This document shows, piece after piece, positions 24,229-38,100 of a stretch of 64,000 nt of DNA. The translations under genes and the position numbers were made by a program. This DNA comes from Varroa destructor (lineage: Eukaryota; Arthropoda; Arachnida; Mesostigmata; Varroidae), in assembly GCF_002443255.2 (NCBI RefSeq), contig NW_019211455.1, positions 18,265,126-18,329,125 on the forward strand, read 5' to 3'. The notes beneath the pieces are model-generated. The model was not told where the DNA came from, did no database searches, and was given only the letters and a program-made list of their open reading frames with translations. Every line of letters begins with the position of its first letter. Position 1 is the stretch's first letter.

Positions 24229-24482
24229 GGTACTGCTGGGAAGCCCGCCCTTTCGCTTTTGCCTATGCTCTCATGTGGTATGTCAGCTACTCCGTGATTC
24301 CATAGCTTTATTGTTGTGTCCCTTGCGATATGTAAGGGCTTTGCTTCCTGCCGTGTGGGCTCACCGTAGCTTGGGTCGGCGGACTCCGATAGTTCCTCTT
24401 TGTCCGTAGTGGCTTGTTCGTAGCTAAGTTGAGCCGTCATCATCATCGTAGTCGTTGCCATCATTGCAGTCTTTGTCACCAT
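24204..24482 (-). other. candidate small coding frame, unknown product
   Basis: A true ATG at 24482 opens a 92-residue frame. It starts Met/Thr-rich, reflecting ATG/ACG triplets. It continues through a polar Glu/Asp/Ser segment and ends with a more hydrophobic tail. Splice-donor-like sites occur within it (GTGAGC near 24365, GTATTA near 24220). It overlaps the end of the plus-strand candidate at 23743-24228, so at most one is likely to be real. No family is recognised. Confidence 0.15.
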
Positions 24483-27240
24483 CGTTACGAACAGTAATGT
24501 AGGCGTTTGCTTGTAGCGCAGAATTTACACAGGATGCCTGCTTAGAGGCAGATCCGCTTGAATAAATGAACGCTTACAGACAAGTAGTACTATACCCGTC
24601 TGTGTGTGTGTGTATGAGCCGACTGGCGACCAAGAGAACCGATGAGTGAACGACTGGCTGAATCGATGTCCTAACGTGGTAGGGTTCACTTGGTGTGTCA
24701 CTGTCTTCTTCGAAGGCAATCACAAGCATGGCAGTTATTGCTGGCCATCTATCTGCAGCAGGCTGTATCTAAGGGTGCTCGGTATCATCTTCAGCACTAC
24801 AGGTGCACCCTCTGTACTTACTATACATGTGCTAGTGCTCGATGCTCAACGTGCTGTGTATTTACTACTCAAATCCTTTATCACTCTCTCATATCCAGCT
24901 ACAGATCTTCTCATAGTTATCCGCACCCACAAGATATTTCTTAGGAATAAGGGAAACCACTTTAGTCCCTACCGAACGAAAAGTGGATCTGTGCGTTCAG
25001 TGCCTTACACAAGCCTTACACGGTACCATAGAGACAGTAGGTAAGTGTCGGTTGTTGGCTGAACGACATGCGGCACGTGGTCGGGGTATCGTAACACCGC
25101 TTCGTGCGTTTTAATATCGGGGAAGAGACAGGCCAAGCTGAGCTTATGAAACGGACGAACAAACGGTGTACGGTACGTTGCCTTACCAAAGAAAGCAGGG
25201 ACTATTTGCCGACACCTTTAGATACACAGCGAAAGATGGTTCGAACTAGTCGAGCGCTTCTGTTAACTAGGGATGCTGCCGCCAAGAGAAGTACGCAGCT
25301 ACAAGATACACACGATCTACCGTCGAGCTGTGCATGTACGCTGGCTACTCTATCGCTTTTGTGTATTTCCGGTACGGAACAGACGTGAGGCACTATGTGT
25401 GAAAAGGAGAGAGAAGTAAAAATCGAAGGAAAGGGGAACGGTAGGATATTATGATATGACGCTAAGGACGCGACTTTTCGCCGTATCATCGCTTTGGTAG
25501 CGGTGGTATTTATTTCTATTCTCGTTCCCTCTACTCTTCTGTGCCTTTTTCTTTTTGTTTCTCCTGTCCCATCAACATTTTTGCATTGAGTCTACGCGCG
25601 CTAGCCAAATAACCTGGTCAAGGCGAGTCTATGTGATGACGTCTGCCGTTTATACTACTATCACATGCAGACTATAACTGCCTATTAGAGTTTCAACGCT
25701 GGATGCGTGTTGGACCGCATGCGGGCATGCCAGTATTGCTGCTAAGCGTCACCTGTCTCACGTTGGCACATAATTGTTATCATCGCCTTTCAATGGTGTT
25801 AATGCGAGGGAAGATGATTGTTGGGGATGTTGGGCATGAAGATGACGAATTCGCTAACGGCGACGAACGGTCGATCGTCGCTGCCCACAGGTTGACAACG
25901 GCGTCGGTGGCCGTGACAATAACAGTCAGCAAATCGCTGAAGATGATACCTACGGTGCACAACGCGGAAAGGGCATACTGTTGTGACAGAACTCCCTACC
26001 TATCCGTCTGTTCGTATTATCTGAGCTAACATTGGCAGTCGACACCGGACTCGTTGACTCTTATTGTTATTGTGGTAAGTGTGCTGTAATGAACGTGGTA
26101 ATCAAGGTCCAATAGTCTATATGAAAGCATTTTTTTCCTTTTGCTCCGTCTTGCCATTCCGGATTCATTATGTGACCCGGCATAGAGGTATGACGTCCCA
26201 AGGCGTATGTGCACGTGGAGACTGACCACTGTCTGTTGCCCACGTTAGGGACGTACGCATGAAGCTCTATATGTGGGTGTACGTAAAAACTATTCATTTG
26301 TCTAACCGTCCACTTCGTTACAGTTTTCTTATAGTGCAGATGTATGCATCCATTTCATGGGTAGAAACAATACTATCTCTTTCGCTCAAAAAGATCCTCG
26401 ACAGGCAAAGCATATCATATATAAGTCAATTTCAAATTTTACGTCCCGTAGATAAGCCGTTAAGCATTGCTTCGGAAGGCTGGTTTCCAGTGCGAAGCAA
26501 AATGTATCTACGTCCAGATTTAGACTTGGACAACCACGTCCTTCTAAGTTTATTAAACTTATAGGCACACGATAATGGCACACGTTATTTCTAAAGTACA
26601 AAATAGATCCAGTCTTACGTCTTTTTGCCTGAGCGGTAACGGTTAGCATCAAGATTCACGCTCTGTTGTTCCGATAGGTATTATCAGTCATCAGCATTTC
26701 TCAGGGAACTAAGCTAGAACTCGTCAATCGCCAGTTTTAACTTAATTCCAGAGTCTACATAATATTTCAAAAAGCTTATAATAAATCTATTTATCAACAA
26801 CCGGTTATTGGCTGATTACCAACCATCTAGACGTATGGGCAAATGCAAACGTCTCGTATATATTTATTGAGGCCTAATGCAGTCTACAAAACTATTACAA
26901 AAGTAAAGTATAATATTTAATAGAACTTATGGACGTCAGATTTCATTAACGTCAATACAAGGCGGGCCAGCCAGTAAGATTCGGATATTATGTGTCGTAT
27001 TTTTTTCTCGTGAGCTCTTTCTCCTGGCGTTGTGAGATCCAAACGAACAACTCGACCCGCCCAAACTACCTAACATGAGTAAAGCTACCTTTCTCCTGCC
27101 GGCATCTCTACTTTAATGACGAATTTCTGCTTACAAGTAGCAATCCTGCCTGTAACAGCCGAGCCTCCGCGCTCGCTCTCTGACTTCCTTAGAGACCTGA
27201 TCTCTCTTGAAAAACGACAGTCCAAGTAATAGTTATAGTC
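24483..27240. other. non-coding stretch, no gene recognised
   Basis: A short GT array lies at 24601-24613. Frames reach 132 codons (24646-25044, plus) without a domain. A pyrimidine-rich piece lies near 25510-25570. From about 26730 to 26950 the DNA is AT-rich with almost no frames. Confidence 0.5.
24601..24613 (+). repeat. short (TG)n microsatellite
   Basis: Six TG units, interrupted on both sides; a minor repeat. Confidence 0.75.
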
Positions 27241-30200
27241 CTAGCTTCTGTATGGTGTATTGAGTATTATAGGAGCGTTAGCGGGCAGGCAGGAGTCTTC
27301 CTCTGCTTCGACGGCGACAGCAGTCCCCCGAAGTCCCCGTCGGTGGCGGTAGGTCCTTCTAGAACGTCCCGGTGGAACGATGTTCGGCTGTACTGGCCTG
27401 AGCAGGATGAATGAGCACCAGCCAGCGCTCACTCGGCTAGTTTGCCTTGCCTGCCGTTAGCTAAGCTGAGGGTGCTCCGATTACCTCGGTTTTAGGGAAA
27501 AGGACCCGAAGCCGGGGGCTTTGGGGGTCAGAAGATTCGTGGGGCACAGATGCTTCTTAGCACCGAGCGGTGAACAGAGCCTAGTTTCGAACAGACTTCG
27601 GGGGCAACAGGATAAGATATTAGCAGCAGCTCTCCAGCACGTCATCCTCGTTCGTTCGAAGGCAGAAGCAATAGCAGCGGCGGTCGGAGGTCTCGGAGGC
27701 TGGTTAGTTCATCCTCTACCAAGCTACAACATTTTTCTTTGGCCCTTAGTTGCTTGTCACTCTTTCAATTCCGCGCGACCTCTCTGGCTATCTTTGGTAA
27801 GCGACTTCTTCCTTCGTCTAGCGCTCATATTCAGCGCCCGCCCTGCCCGCTTGACTTCTACCGATTACTGCACCATCGGCTTCTACCGAATTTAGCTGAG
27901 TAAATAACAAAATAGGCAGAATTCCCTTCACTTGATTCGTGGGAAGAGCATCGTGCTGGCATTTTCTTTTGTTGCGCAATGTTCATGCCGATGATTTTTC
28001 ACCACGAACTGCTGATAAGAGGATCTTTGCAGCCATAATATGTCGGCTACCTGCTCAGTGGCCACCTGAAGCTGCTAGGCACAAACCATTCCTTAGCTAT
28101 GTCACAAAATGCGAATTCAACCGAACACGGCAACCGTCTTGCGTGGCAAAGATTCTGTTACACTTGAAAAAATCGATAGCGTCGTGTTGAGTTGGTCTGG
28201 GAGTCGACGTTCGGCAATACCCATATTGGTCGTAAGGAATGCGCCATCTTGTCCGTTCCTTCGTTTTTTTTGCTGGACGGAAAATACAAGTAATAAATAA
28301 AAAACAAAGTTTGAAAGGCAAGAACGAGACCTAGACAATGTTCGGGTCGCATCAACAAAAAACGAGGCCGCCTGAAAAGAAGCGGTTGCAGCTTGCGCAG
28401 TCGGACGAGTCAGGGGTTCGGCAGCATGGTCCTGTCATATTAACAGTGTCAGGAACATCAAGGAACAGCTGTATCGAAGTCCTGGTAAGGCGGGACCAGT
28501 CGGACTGTGGCGTTCAAAAGGTCGTCCTACGTTTTCAGTGCTATTTGGGCCATTCTGATCACCCAAAAGGCTGGGCTGGATTTGCTGCTAAGTATACTAT
28601 CAGGTAGGGTTGAGCCGAGCAACGCAAATCCTCGATAAGTTTTAGCTGTCCAATTTGCGTCCTTCCTAGTGTCCGTCGTCAAGAGGCTGAAACGAAATGA
28701 AGCCAGCGACTTTAGGGATACGTAAACGCGCTTCCAGAAGCACAGTCAAATGCTAGCTGTTTTGCTCTTACTTTGCCCTCTTGTTCTGCTCTTACCTTGC
28801 CTTCTACGTTGTTACCTAAAGCAAGCGAACACAGGTTTTCCCGCAATGATGCGTTGTTTTTTGGTAAATGTACCAGAAGAATGTAGTACGAAACTCTTTC
28901 TCTGCTATATGCACAGTATTACATATACTAATCGTGCATGACGTGTTTGCATTCATCTGGTTGGCGCCGGTCGTCGCCTGTTTCTAAGCATCGTCAATAA
29001 CGCAACTGGGACGCAAAAGTTACTAGAGTCAGGATCGCCAATCTGGCAAGGAAGTAAGTTGTTTTCTTCGTTGCATGTTTATTTGGAAGGCAGCCTTTGA
29101 TAATAGAGCAACGAATCGAGCTCGGCCAAGAACGGATAAGCTAACGGCTGTGCAACAGTTTTATCAGGATGAACGCCTCTAAAAGAAGTCGACGCCATGG
29201 CAAAAGTTGCTTTTACCGCCTCTTCTTACCCACCGCATCATGCGCTGCTGCTTGTGGTGGGTATTTGCGCTGAACGAAAGCAGCAAGAAGCCTACATATT
29301 TCAGCATTAATGAAAATATAAATACAGCGCTGGTGGTTCGGGCAGACATGATCCAGTTGCGATGGAGCGTATGTGGCAAATGTTGCCAGTGATCGGCACT
29401 AGATACAGACTTTTCCGTGTGGATACTTCTCCTGTGCCCTTTCAGACTTCAGTAGAACTCGAACTGCTCAGTTGCTCTAACTTCTCCTTTTGCTACTTTT
29501 GTTATTGGCGTTCCTTTGGCGGGTTCAAATAGAACAAACATTGGCTGCCAAATCGCTGGCCGCTCCAGGTACTGCAGCCTTAGCCACAACCACCTGCAGT
29601 GAAAATTGTTCTGTTATCACGCTTACCACTCGCCGATTCAAAGAGGACGTCGCACCAGCTGCGATCTCGACAGCGCAAAGAAAACTAGCGCTGGCCTGCT
29701 GAGAAGGGAGCTGAACACGGCGAGCGAAGATCGAGGGAGAAGATCGAGCAGCAGTAGACGAGTATAGCGCTGGCTCAAGGTAGACAAGTTTCCTCTTTTC
29801 CTTTCACTGATACTGCTTTTCGAGCGTTATTGGCCTTTGCGGTAGCCTTCGCTGTAAACTGAGTCTCGTAGGGTCGTGGTCGCCCGCGCTCCTGCGTTAC
29901 GGGGCTGTGTCTGAGTTGAATAAATGAATAAAACGTTTCCTACCCCTGCGCGCTATCCGGCCTCTTGCCTACATTGTGCAGCAGGAGCGTTGCTATATCC
30001 TTGCCACAGTTGACTCGCACATCAGTTGTTGTTGTTATTCTTGTTTGGTGCCGCAGGCATTTCAGCTATCGCTCGCCACGTGAAAGGTGCGCTTCAAAAA
30101 CGAACAGGTGGGGGTCTGTATAGTAGATGGGTGGAGGGCCTCGTATGCAAAGCTGTGCATTACTTCCATGATTACACAAACACGCTTTTCGCTAACACGA

Positions 30201-32103
30201 GTGATATCCGCAGTAGAGTGGGACCCCGGATGTCGGCACAGAAAAGGCTGAAGCAAGATGATCCAACGACACCTTCAATAACGCTACTAACAGTTAATCT
30301 AGTCAGTCGATTCAGACGTTCAGCAGAGAATCCCCACTTACCCAACAAGCAGAAACCAGTGACCGGCAATTCTCCCTGGCTTGTCGTTACTTCGTCGCAG
30401 AGCAGGGGGTGACTAGCGCAGACGATGCATTGGGATAGTAACCCACTGCTGCTGCCACCGTCAATGGTAACAGCGAACTGACGAGGTCCAACAGGCGAAG
30501 AGGGGGGCTATACGAACCGTGCTAGCAGCATGACACGAGGATTCAACTGGCATTTGGTTCTCTCTTTATGACTTTATGATCACCCACTCAGCACTATTGG
30601 AGGGACTCAATGGACTAAAGCAGCGAAGGGTCGACTCCTCGGGTCCAGTGTTAAGCATTGAACCGTCGATTGAACGTTGACTCTGTTCAAGAGCCACGAG
30701 TTTCCGAACGCAGTTTGCTGTTATTCGACTGACTAGACGCTTTCCATTCGAGATATCGATGCGTGTACCTGTGTACGAGCATGCGGCGGTCAGAACCGGT
30801 GAGTCAGTTTGTCTGGATGTGTATGTGTGTGATTGTATCGTAACCGCTATTGCGGCGAAATATGACGATTACTTGTACATGCTAGCGGTGCGACGACGAG
30901 CATATTTTACGATCGAGGGGCGTCGAGTGGTAACAGCAAATGAACTGCGAATATCAGGCACCCAAGTCTTCATGCCGTCCCTTGCCCGCTGTTCCGTGTA
31001 GTGTTATGCTGTGCGAATCGAAACTTTCCCCCAGCCCTTCAGGCCGCAACGACGACCTAAACGAATCTCTGCACTCTCTTTCGCCACCCCACCAGGCCGA
31101 CAGCCCAAAATTAGCACTGATCCACGTCAGGGGTAACTGCTAGCTGTAGATGTTTGTGAATCTGACCTTTTAACATTGTCTAGACAACGACTTGCAGATT
31201 GCTTACGTGGTTAACGTTGCTAAGCACCGCACGATCAATAGAGCTAGTCAGATTAGACCGACGAGGCTTTTTCACATCTTTTTAGTTTGGCTTGTTGTTG
31301 CTGAGCTAGACCTATTGGTTTTGACAAGCAACATAGTAGATTTGCTTGCAATGCAGGTTGTTTATGCTGGTCCGACACCATGCCCTGATATTTGGTGTTG
31401 GTCAGTCACCGCAGGAATGACACTGGGTCCTAAGCACTGGAAAGCCTTCCACCTCATCGGCACTAGCGATGTGCAAGGCTCCCGTGATCCACGCGGCAAG
31501 ATATTAAATATCTGTAATAGGTATAGTCGCCTAAACATGCGTTTACCTATATGATTTATTATGGCACAATCGTGTTGCATTGCGGCAGCCCAGTGAGGAC
31601 AAATATGTAACCAAAGGTACAAATTTATGGCACAGCCATTGCGTATGCAGCGAGGGTGCTGGTACAATTGGTATATCGGCTATAGTTAGCGTACTAACAC
31701 TGCAGTTACGAAACAACGAATTTGTAGCCCAAAGCTTATGGTCATATGCCTGCTGCTGAGACTTCAAATTGCATTACCTATTTATCCGAGTAATACCAGA
31801 GACACTACCATTTGTAGCCCCTTCTATGACAGTGTAATGCTATTTAACCGGCTAAGTAACATACTAGATAAGTGTAATTCTCAATACATGTCCAACACTA
31901 AGTTGCAATCGCTACATTTTCCCATGTAAAGCATATGCGACTGAAACTGCTATTGCGAGAAAGAAACTTTTTCGTTCACTTGGGGTTTCACGGAATGGTT
32001 GAGGGGTGACAGGTGTACAGAAAAGAAAAGAAGGGGGCTAAAAGGCACCCGTAGTGATAGTAGAAATAGAGTGGACTCTTTCAACTCTTCATAAAGACAC
32101 TGG
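27241..32103. other. non-coding stretch, no gene recognised
   Basis: A GC-richer block at about 27240-27900 carries overlapping frames on both strands, the longest being 124 codons at 27521-27895. Later frames at 28338-28607, 30026-30412 and 31192-31554 (plus) have no recognised domain and are matched by opposite-strand frames. I see no RNA gene or mobile element. Confidence 0.5.
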
Positions 32104-32114
32104 TTTTTTTTTTT
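32104..32114 (+). repeat. T11 homopolymer
   Basis: Eleven consecutive T residues with no attached element. Confidence 0.85.
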
Positions 32115-35100
32115 CGTTTTTGCTCGTGTTTCTCTTTAGTGAGGGACGGCTGGACTTCAGTCCCTGAACTCATCTCTCAAGCGAGGATTCAGCCCGCCGA
32201 AGCTGAGCAAGCGGACTGGACCTCGCCAGATGGGATGGAAGGGGACCGGTAAGGCGCTGGACTTCAATGAGGTGGGGGAAGTAGCGCGATTTTTTATACA
32301 GTCTAGTCCGGTATTTTCTTGCCTGTTTCATCCTCAGCCCGGCTTTGGCTTTACACACGCCTTCGCTATTGGTTCGTCTTTGTGCTCCATTCGTTGCCCC
32401 TTGCTCGCCGGCCAAGAACCAGGTTGTCCCGCCTTCTTCCATCGTTCTCTGCCGGGTTTAGCAAACGGCGATGGAGCGGGCGAATGGCCGATCCACCAAA
32501 CAAGTTAGACGGGCCGCGGCTTGTGAGCTCTTATCTCACAGCTTGCAATTACACTGGATTAATAGTGAAGCCCGTTCATTCATCGCTGCCGTCAGCTCGT
32601 AGCCTCCGCTAGCTAACATACATGCATAGGAAGAACAGCAGAACCAGCATCGGCAGCAGCAAAGGTAGCACCGATAGGGGTAGCCGCTTCTGTCCGCTTA
32701 TGTGGCAACAATTTTTTTCGGAGCCAACGATCCACCTGCTCATCACTGCAGCAGGAGGGTCTCGGATGCACCATTCACCGCGATGAAAGCAATGATACAT
32801 AGCTGGACACTCAGTGGTCATGGACGGTTAATATGATCGCTCATAGGCGGGTCCTTCAGGACTAACGGAAAAAATATATATACAGAATCTCCCGCAGATG
32901 TTGATGCACCGGCATGAGCCACTGTCCCACACCGACCTACATAACCATTAGCGACGCGACTAGTCGTTAAGCGCCTTGAGATATTTTGTTTTATTCTATT
33001 CTTGTAGGGGAAAGCCGGCACTTTTTACCACGAGCGTCCGCATATCCATAGCTTTCGCTCGAGTGAATGACGATTACAGAACAGCTGCTTTGAGATACCC
33101 CGCCCGTCGGCCTATGGAAGTGGTGAGTACCCTTCTCATCTGGATGTAAATGGGGCAGATAAAGAGAGCTCGGCCGTGGCGGCACTAACGGCTCTTTACA
33201 CACAACCGTATGTTTCTATTCATGTAAACAGGGGAAGGGAGCCTAAATCCGAATGGATCCTCCATACATAAACCTCTACGTATGTCTGTATTTTTGGCTA
33301 GCTATTTTTTCTTTGTTTGTACTTTATTGAGCTGCCACCACAAGTAGCGTCCTTTATATGTACGTAGTGCCATCCGAGTATCGGGCTGCGCTAACGCAAG
33401 GTGTGATCGTAGAAGTTCTATGAAGTCAACGTAAGTAAGCGCGACAGACTTCATTCAGGAAACTAACCAAAGGGGACGTACGATGTTGGAGAATCGAGGC
33501 AGGGAGTGAACACCACTTTGTGTAGGTGGATGTGTGTGTGAGTATGTATATTTCCCTGTGCCGTAGATGTGCTGTTCTTCTCTTTGAGCTCCACCCAAAT
33601 TTTAATATCTGTCAGTAAAGGCCCCCGCAGAGCCATAGAGAGACAGGACTACAAGGCACTGCGTGGGGCATTGCGAAGTTGTTTCAGTCGATGCGGACTT
33701 GCGGACTGCCTGCTGCTGCTTTTGCTTGACTCAGTTTCAATCTGCAGTATGTTGCTGATGTTGGCAATGTTGCTTGCCTTTGATGCCCATGTGAGCTTTC
33801 TACAAGCCCCTCAATCCACAATTTCCCTTAGTTCCACACTTCGTTTGTAGCTGGCCGCATTCTGTTCCCTAGGTGTACCTACTGTGACGAGGAAACACCA
33901 CCAACGACTGCAGTTATAACAACAACAGCAGAAGCTCCAATAGATTTTGGTAGTCTGACGCAAGCGAAGCCGGCTCCTGGTCTCCGTTTACACCCACACA
34001 AACTCTCTCCGCCTCATCTCTACAATGTCTCCGTTGCTCTGCGGCACGTGGATCGTCAAACAGTTTTCTTTTTCATCCTCTTTCGCGTGGGCTTCTATTT
34101 CAATTTTTTCTTTTACTGCAGATCTCAACCGAGCCTAGCTCCCTTTCATCCTGTAGACTGAACAGATGGGCCGAACGGTCGTCTTGTTAGCTGCCATTAG
34201 CTGAGAAACAGATTAATCTCGTAACATGAATTTAGACTTTGGCTGGGTAATTCATATTTTTTTAATTTAGTTTCAACCATTATGTTATCTGTAGTTAGCC
34301 CTGTAACCCACTCTGCTTAGCGAAAAAAGAATGTGGACTGCTCCGCGCGATAAGAATTGTGTAAGAAATACGTTTGCGGGTTAATTCTCGCCTTATTGTT
34401 GCTAGTGTACTTGTTTAAACTGACAGCGACTTTGTGCGGCCGTTAGTTGCAGCTTGATTCAACCGTATTTCTGGCAACGGTTGGCAGCTTATGAGGTATA
34501 AAACTATGTTTTTCCCTAAAATAAAAGAAAACGAGGTAAATATTTTGGCTATTTTGCCTACCTGCTTATCTTTCGGCGTCCGCACTGAAACGGCCGACAT
34601 GATAAGTCAGCTCGCAGTAGCCGCTTTTCTCTTAGGGCCAACAACGTAATGCCTGTTGGACACAGTGGACGTATAGGCGAAAAAAAAGAGAGAAAAAGAC
34701 TCTTTGGGCGCGGGTAGGCTTCTTGTACCCCCTGTTTGCTTATTGTTCTTGGTTAGGCAAATAGAAGCAACTGCCTAGCGATTGCCAACAAGCCCACCAA
34801 CCACCTTGACCACTGTAGCTTCTACCACCAACACTAAGATTGAGTGAGACTACTGCGCTCTACGAATGATGGCGTTACCTGCTGTTGCTGCTGCTAGGAA
34901 GCAGTCTGTCTGTCTTCCTCTGTGCCTGCTCTACCACTTTGTTTGTGTGGCCTGCGTGCTTACTGCTGCTGGTTGTAGGGAAGACGCATTAACACAATGA
35001 TTCTCTTATTGTCCATCTGAATGGCCGTACTCGTTGCTTGCCTTCGCGCCCCCTACTGAAGTCCATTTCTTCGCTGGCCGCTAGGGGACCTGCTTGGATG

Positions 35101-38100
35101 ATGGGGTTGCGGGAATTGCGGTGATGCCGGGGAAAGCCTGAGGAGCTAAATTGCATCAGAAGCGGATGCTTTGCTGGTCAGTGCTGGCTGCCAGGCGAAC
35201 AGGAGGGCGAGGGGCTTTGCTTTGCTTTCCTTTCATTCTCGCTTCCCTTCAGTTGTGTCAGGAGTTTAGGCAAAGGATAGTTTCGGATGGATCTAAGCGA
35301 GACACAAGCTCACTGCGTATTGCTGCTAGTGGGTTATAGCTGGTCGTGCAAACCATATTGGGTAGTGGAAGACGCATGAAGCACCAGGCAGTATTCTTTC
35401 TTTGATTTTTTCTATCCTTCTGTCGTTATCTTTCTATCACTCATTCAACGGGCGAACGGCAGACGCCGAAAACGGTGGGAAGATTTCTCCCGAAAACTGG
35501 CCTGGCAGCCCGCCCACAGGTGACCCCTAGACACACACAGGCACCCAGATATACATATACAGACCTGGTCTTCCTACAGATCCGTGGCCCGGCAGCGGGT
35601 GCAGTTGAAGCGGCTGCAGCATCGGTCATGGCCGCTATCCTCTAGCTCCTAACCTAACCTTCGTCCTGTACTCTAACGTGGCGAGACCCAATGGCTGGCC
35701 GCTTGCAGGGCCTACCAAGCCACGTTCATTATTCTTGATTAGACAAAGAATGTCTTCTGATCTTGATCCTGAATGCTGTGTCAGTCCGCCCTGTTGTGGG
35801 GACACGGCCATAGTTGGCGGGAACGACGCTTCCTACTAGCAATGCCAGCTTACCAACAGTAGCACCAGCACTAGTCTCATACTCGGCTCGTTTTTTCGTT
35901 AGTTTCGGATCCTTTTTCTTTCTCCGCACTCCGTTTCTTCACCTGCTTATGCCTGTTTCCTCACTAGCAGCGTTAGCACTAGCTATGCCTCCTCTAGAAA
36001 ACCGAACATTGGTGAGGACTGTTGAGAAATAAGAGGCGGCCAAAGTGAACGGACGCCACGAAGCTTCCATCGCCCACCGTCGATAGCTAGCTCGTTCACC
36101 CCGGCGTTGTTGCCTAACTGAGGCGCGACGGCCAGGGCTGACTGGGCTATGGTATGGTAAGGAAAATTTCTCATGAAGACCAATGCTACGCGTAGACGAG
36201 CCCGATTCCTACCAACGGAGCAGGCACGCGCCGAGAACGCTTATGGAGAGCGGCAGAACGCCATCGTAGAGACGATATTGGATACCAGTCGGGAGGACAC
36301 GAACAAGCCGGCGAGCAATACTGTCAGCAGATGCTTTGCAGAGGAAGCATCATATCTATGCCATTTCGTCGATCCCTGAAGCCCTCTATTTCCTTCGCGT
36401 ACCTAGGCAGGCAAAAGATATGGATAGGGGATGGTTTTAGGGTGCCGACACGATGGGTTGTAGGCAGGACCAAGTCTGTCTGGGCTCAGAGGTAGGGGGT
36501 CGCTTCGAAGCTGCCTATACGGGATGTAGACGCAGTGAAGGCATCTCTGCGAGGAACCGACCTCATCCATTCTCGATGAAGAACCACTGAGCCACTGCTG
36601 CCGCTATCACCACCATTGGCGGGGTGGCGCCGGACGTCGAGAAGACCGCTTCTCGCCACTTCATGCCTGTGTTGTCGGTTCCGCAGCTTCGGTCGAGTAA
36701 TTCATCTCTTCTATAGAGCTGTTCTCGTCGGACACATTCGTCGTTTTCAGTAGCATTTTGTGGCTTCAAGCCTTGGCGAACCACAGCGTCTGCACATCGA
36801 GCAACAACTAAAGGGTTGGTTGCTTTACTGAGTATCCTTCATCTGTGTTGTTTGGATGGATCCGATTGCGTGGCGGCCCTTCGTTCTACGCTGCCTTCTT
36901 CTTGTAGAACAAGTCGATAGCGTAGTCGTAAGCAACTGGTAGTCGGCAATTGCTCACCCCTTAATTCAAACAATCTGAAGTATCTCTATTGCGACAGTAG
37001 GTAAAGAGAACTTCATCAAAGAGTAGCAACAGCATCTCTTAATAGACAGCCATTGAGCCACTATACGTGCATATGCTGTTCGCCGAATTCACCACTACTA
37101 CAACAATTAGGTTGCCTGCTGCTACCATTATTGCTATCAGGAATCTTCTTGAACCTCTGGATTTCAGGAGTCTCGAGAAAGACTTGCGACCGCGCATTGC
37201 GCTTCTTCACACTGAACTAAGTATCCTTTGCAACGAGTCAGCTTTCACTCACCGCCTTTCGCAGACATGACGCCTGAGACCATGTGAGTACCATCTACAG
37301 CTCTGAAGCGGCTATTCGACACACAGGACATCCTGTTCGTCGAAGCAAAAAGCCAACATATAAAACTCCCATAGCCAGACGTCGCAGCTGTTTTTTCTTC
37401 TCATTGCCATCCTTAAGTGACCATGAGGCCGACCGCGATTCGCTAAAGTGAGCCCAATGAGGTGAACGGAAGGGCGATAATGTTGGTAAAGGACAGAGAT
37501 CCGCTACTATTGTGGCCTGTGGCAAATCTAGCCAGCCTCGCTCGCACGTAGATCTCAGCAACCGCTGTGCGTAAAGGAAGCAGAGTCCCCAAGAAACCGA
37601 CTGAGCACAGGTGTTATGACACTACACTTATTGCAAAAAGGAGAGCGAAAGCTGGTTGTATTCAGAGTAGCCACCGTATCACGGGCACGATACGAATTGA
37701 CAGCTGGGTGCAATGCTGTGTTCGTACACCTATTTTAAAGGTACAGTCCCGCGGTTCACCTGCCAACATGTTATGGCAATTCTGTCGTTGCAAGACAAGC
37801 AGAGCAAGCTCTTCTCTGCACGTTTAAAAGATTCAACAATGCTTCCGTGGCGCTAAATAGACAGTAGTTCCCAAGGGCCAAGTGGGCATACCATTGTACC
37901 AACGTAGGGTAATCCTAAAGCCTGCAGCCTGTTCCTCTGCTTTGGTAGGGACTAGAAGGTAATTGTGTAAACGTTCAACTTTTCCCGTTCTGGGCGCTCT
38001 ATGGAAGCCTTTTCGCTTGTAGAGAAAAGCATTGAAGTGCGCCCGGGTGAGTACGTGCCGCAGGGGAATCCCGCTTTACCACTGTGCCTCAGCCATGCTT

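Noticed and set aside
35648..35660. CCTAACCTAACCT, resembling the TTAGG telomere repeat of many arthropods
   Set aside because: Only two and a half units. An interstitial telomere tract would need many more, so it cannot be used to identify the organism.
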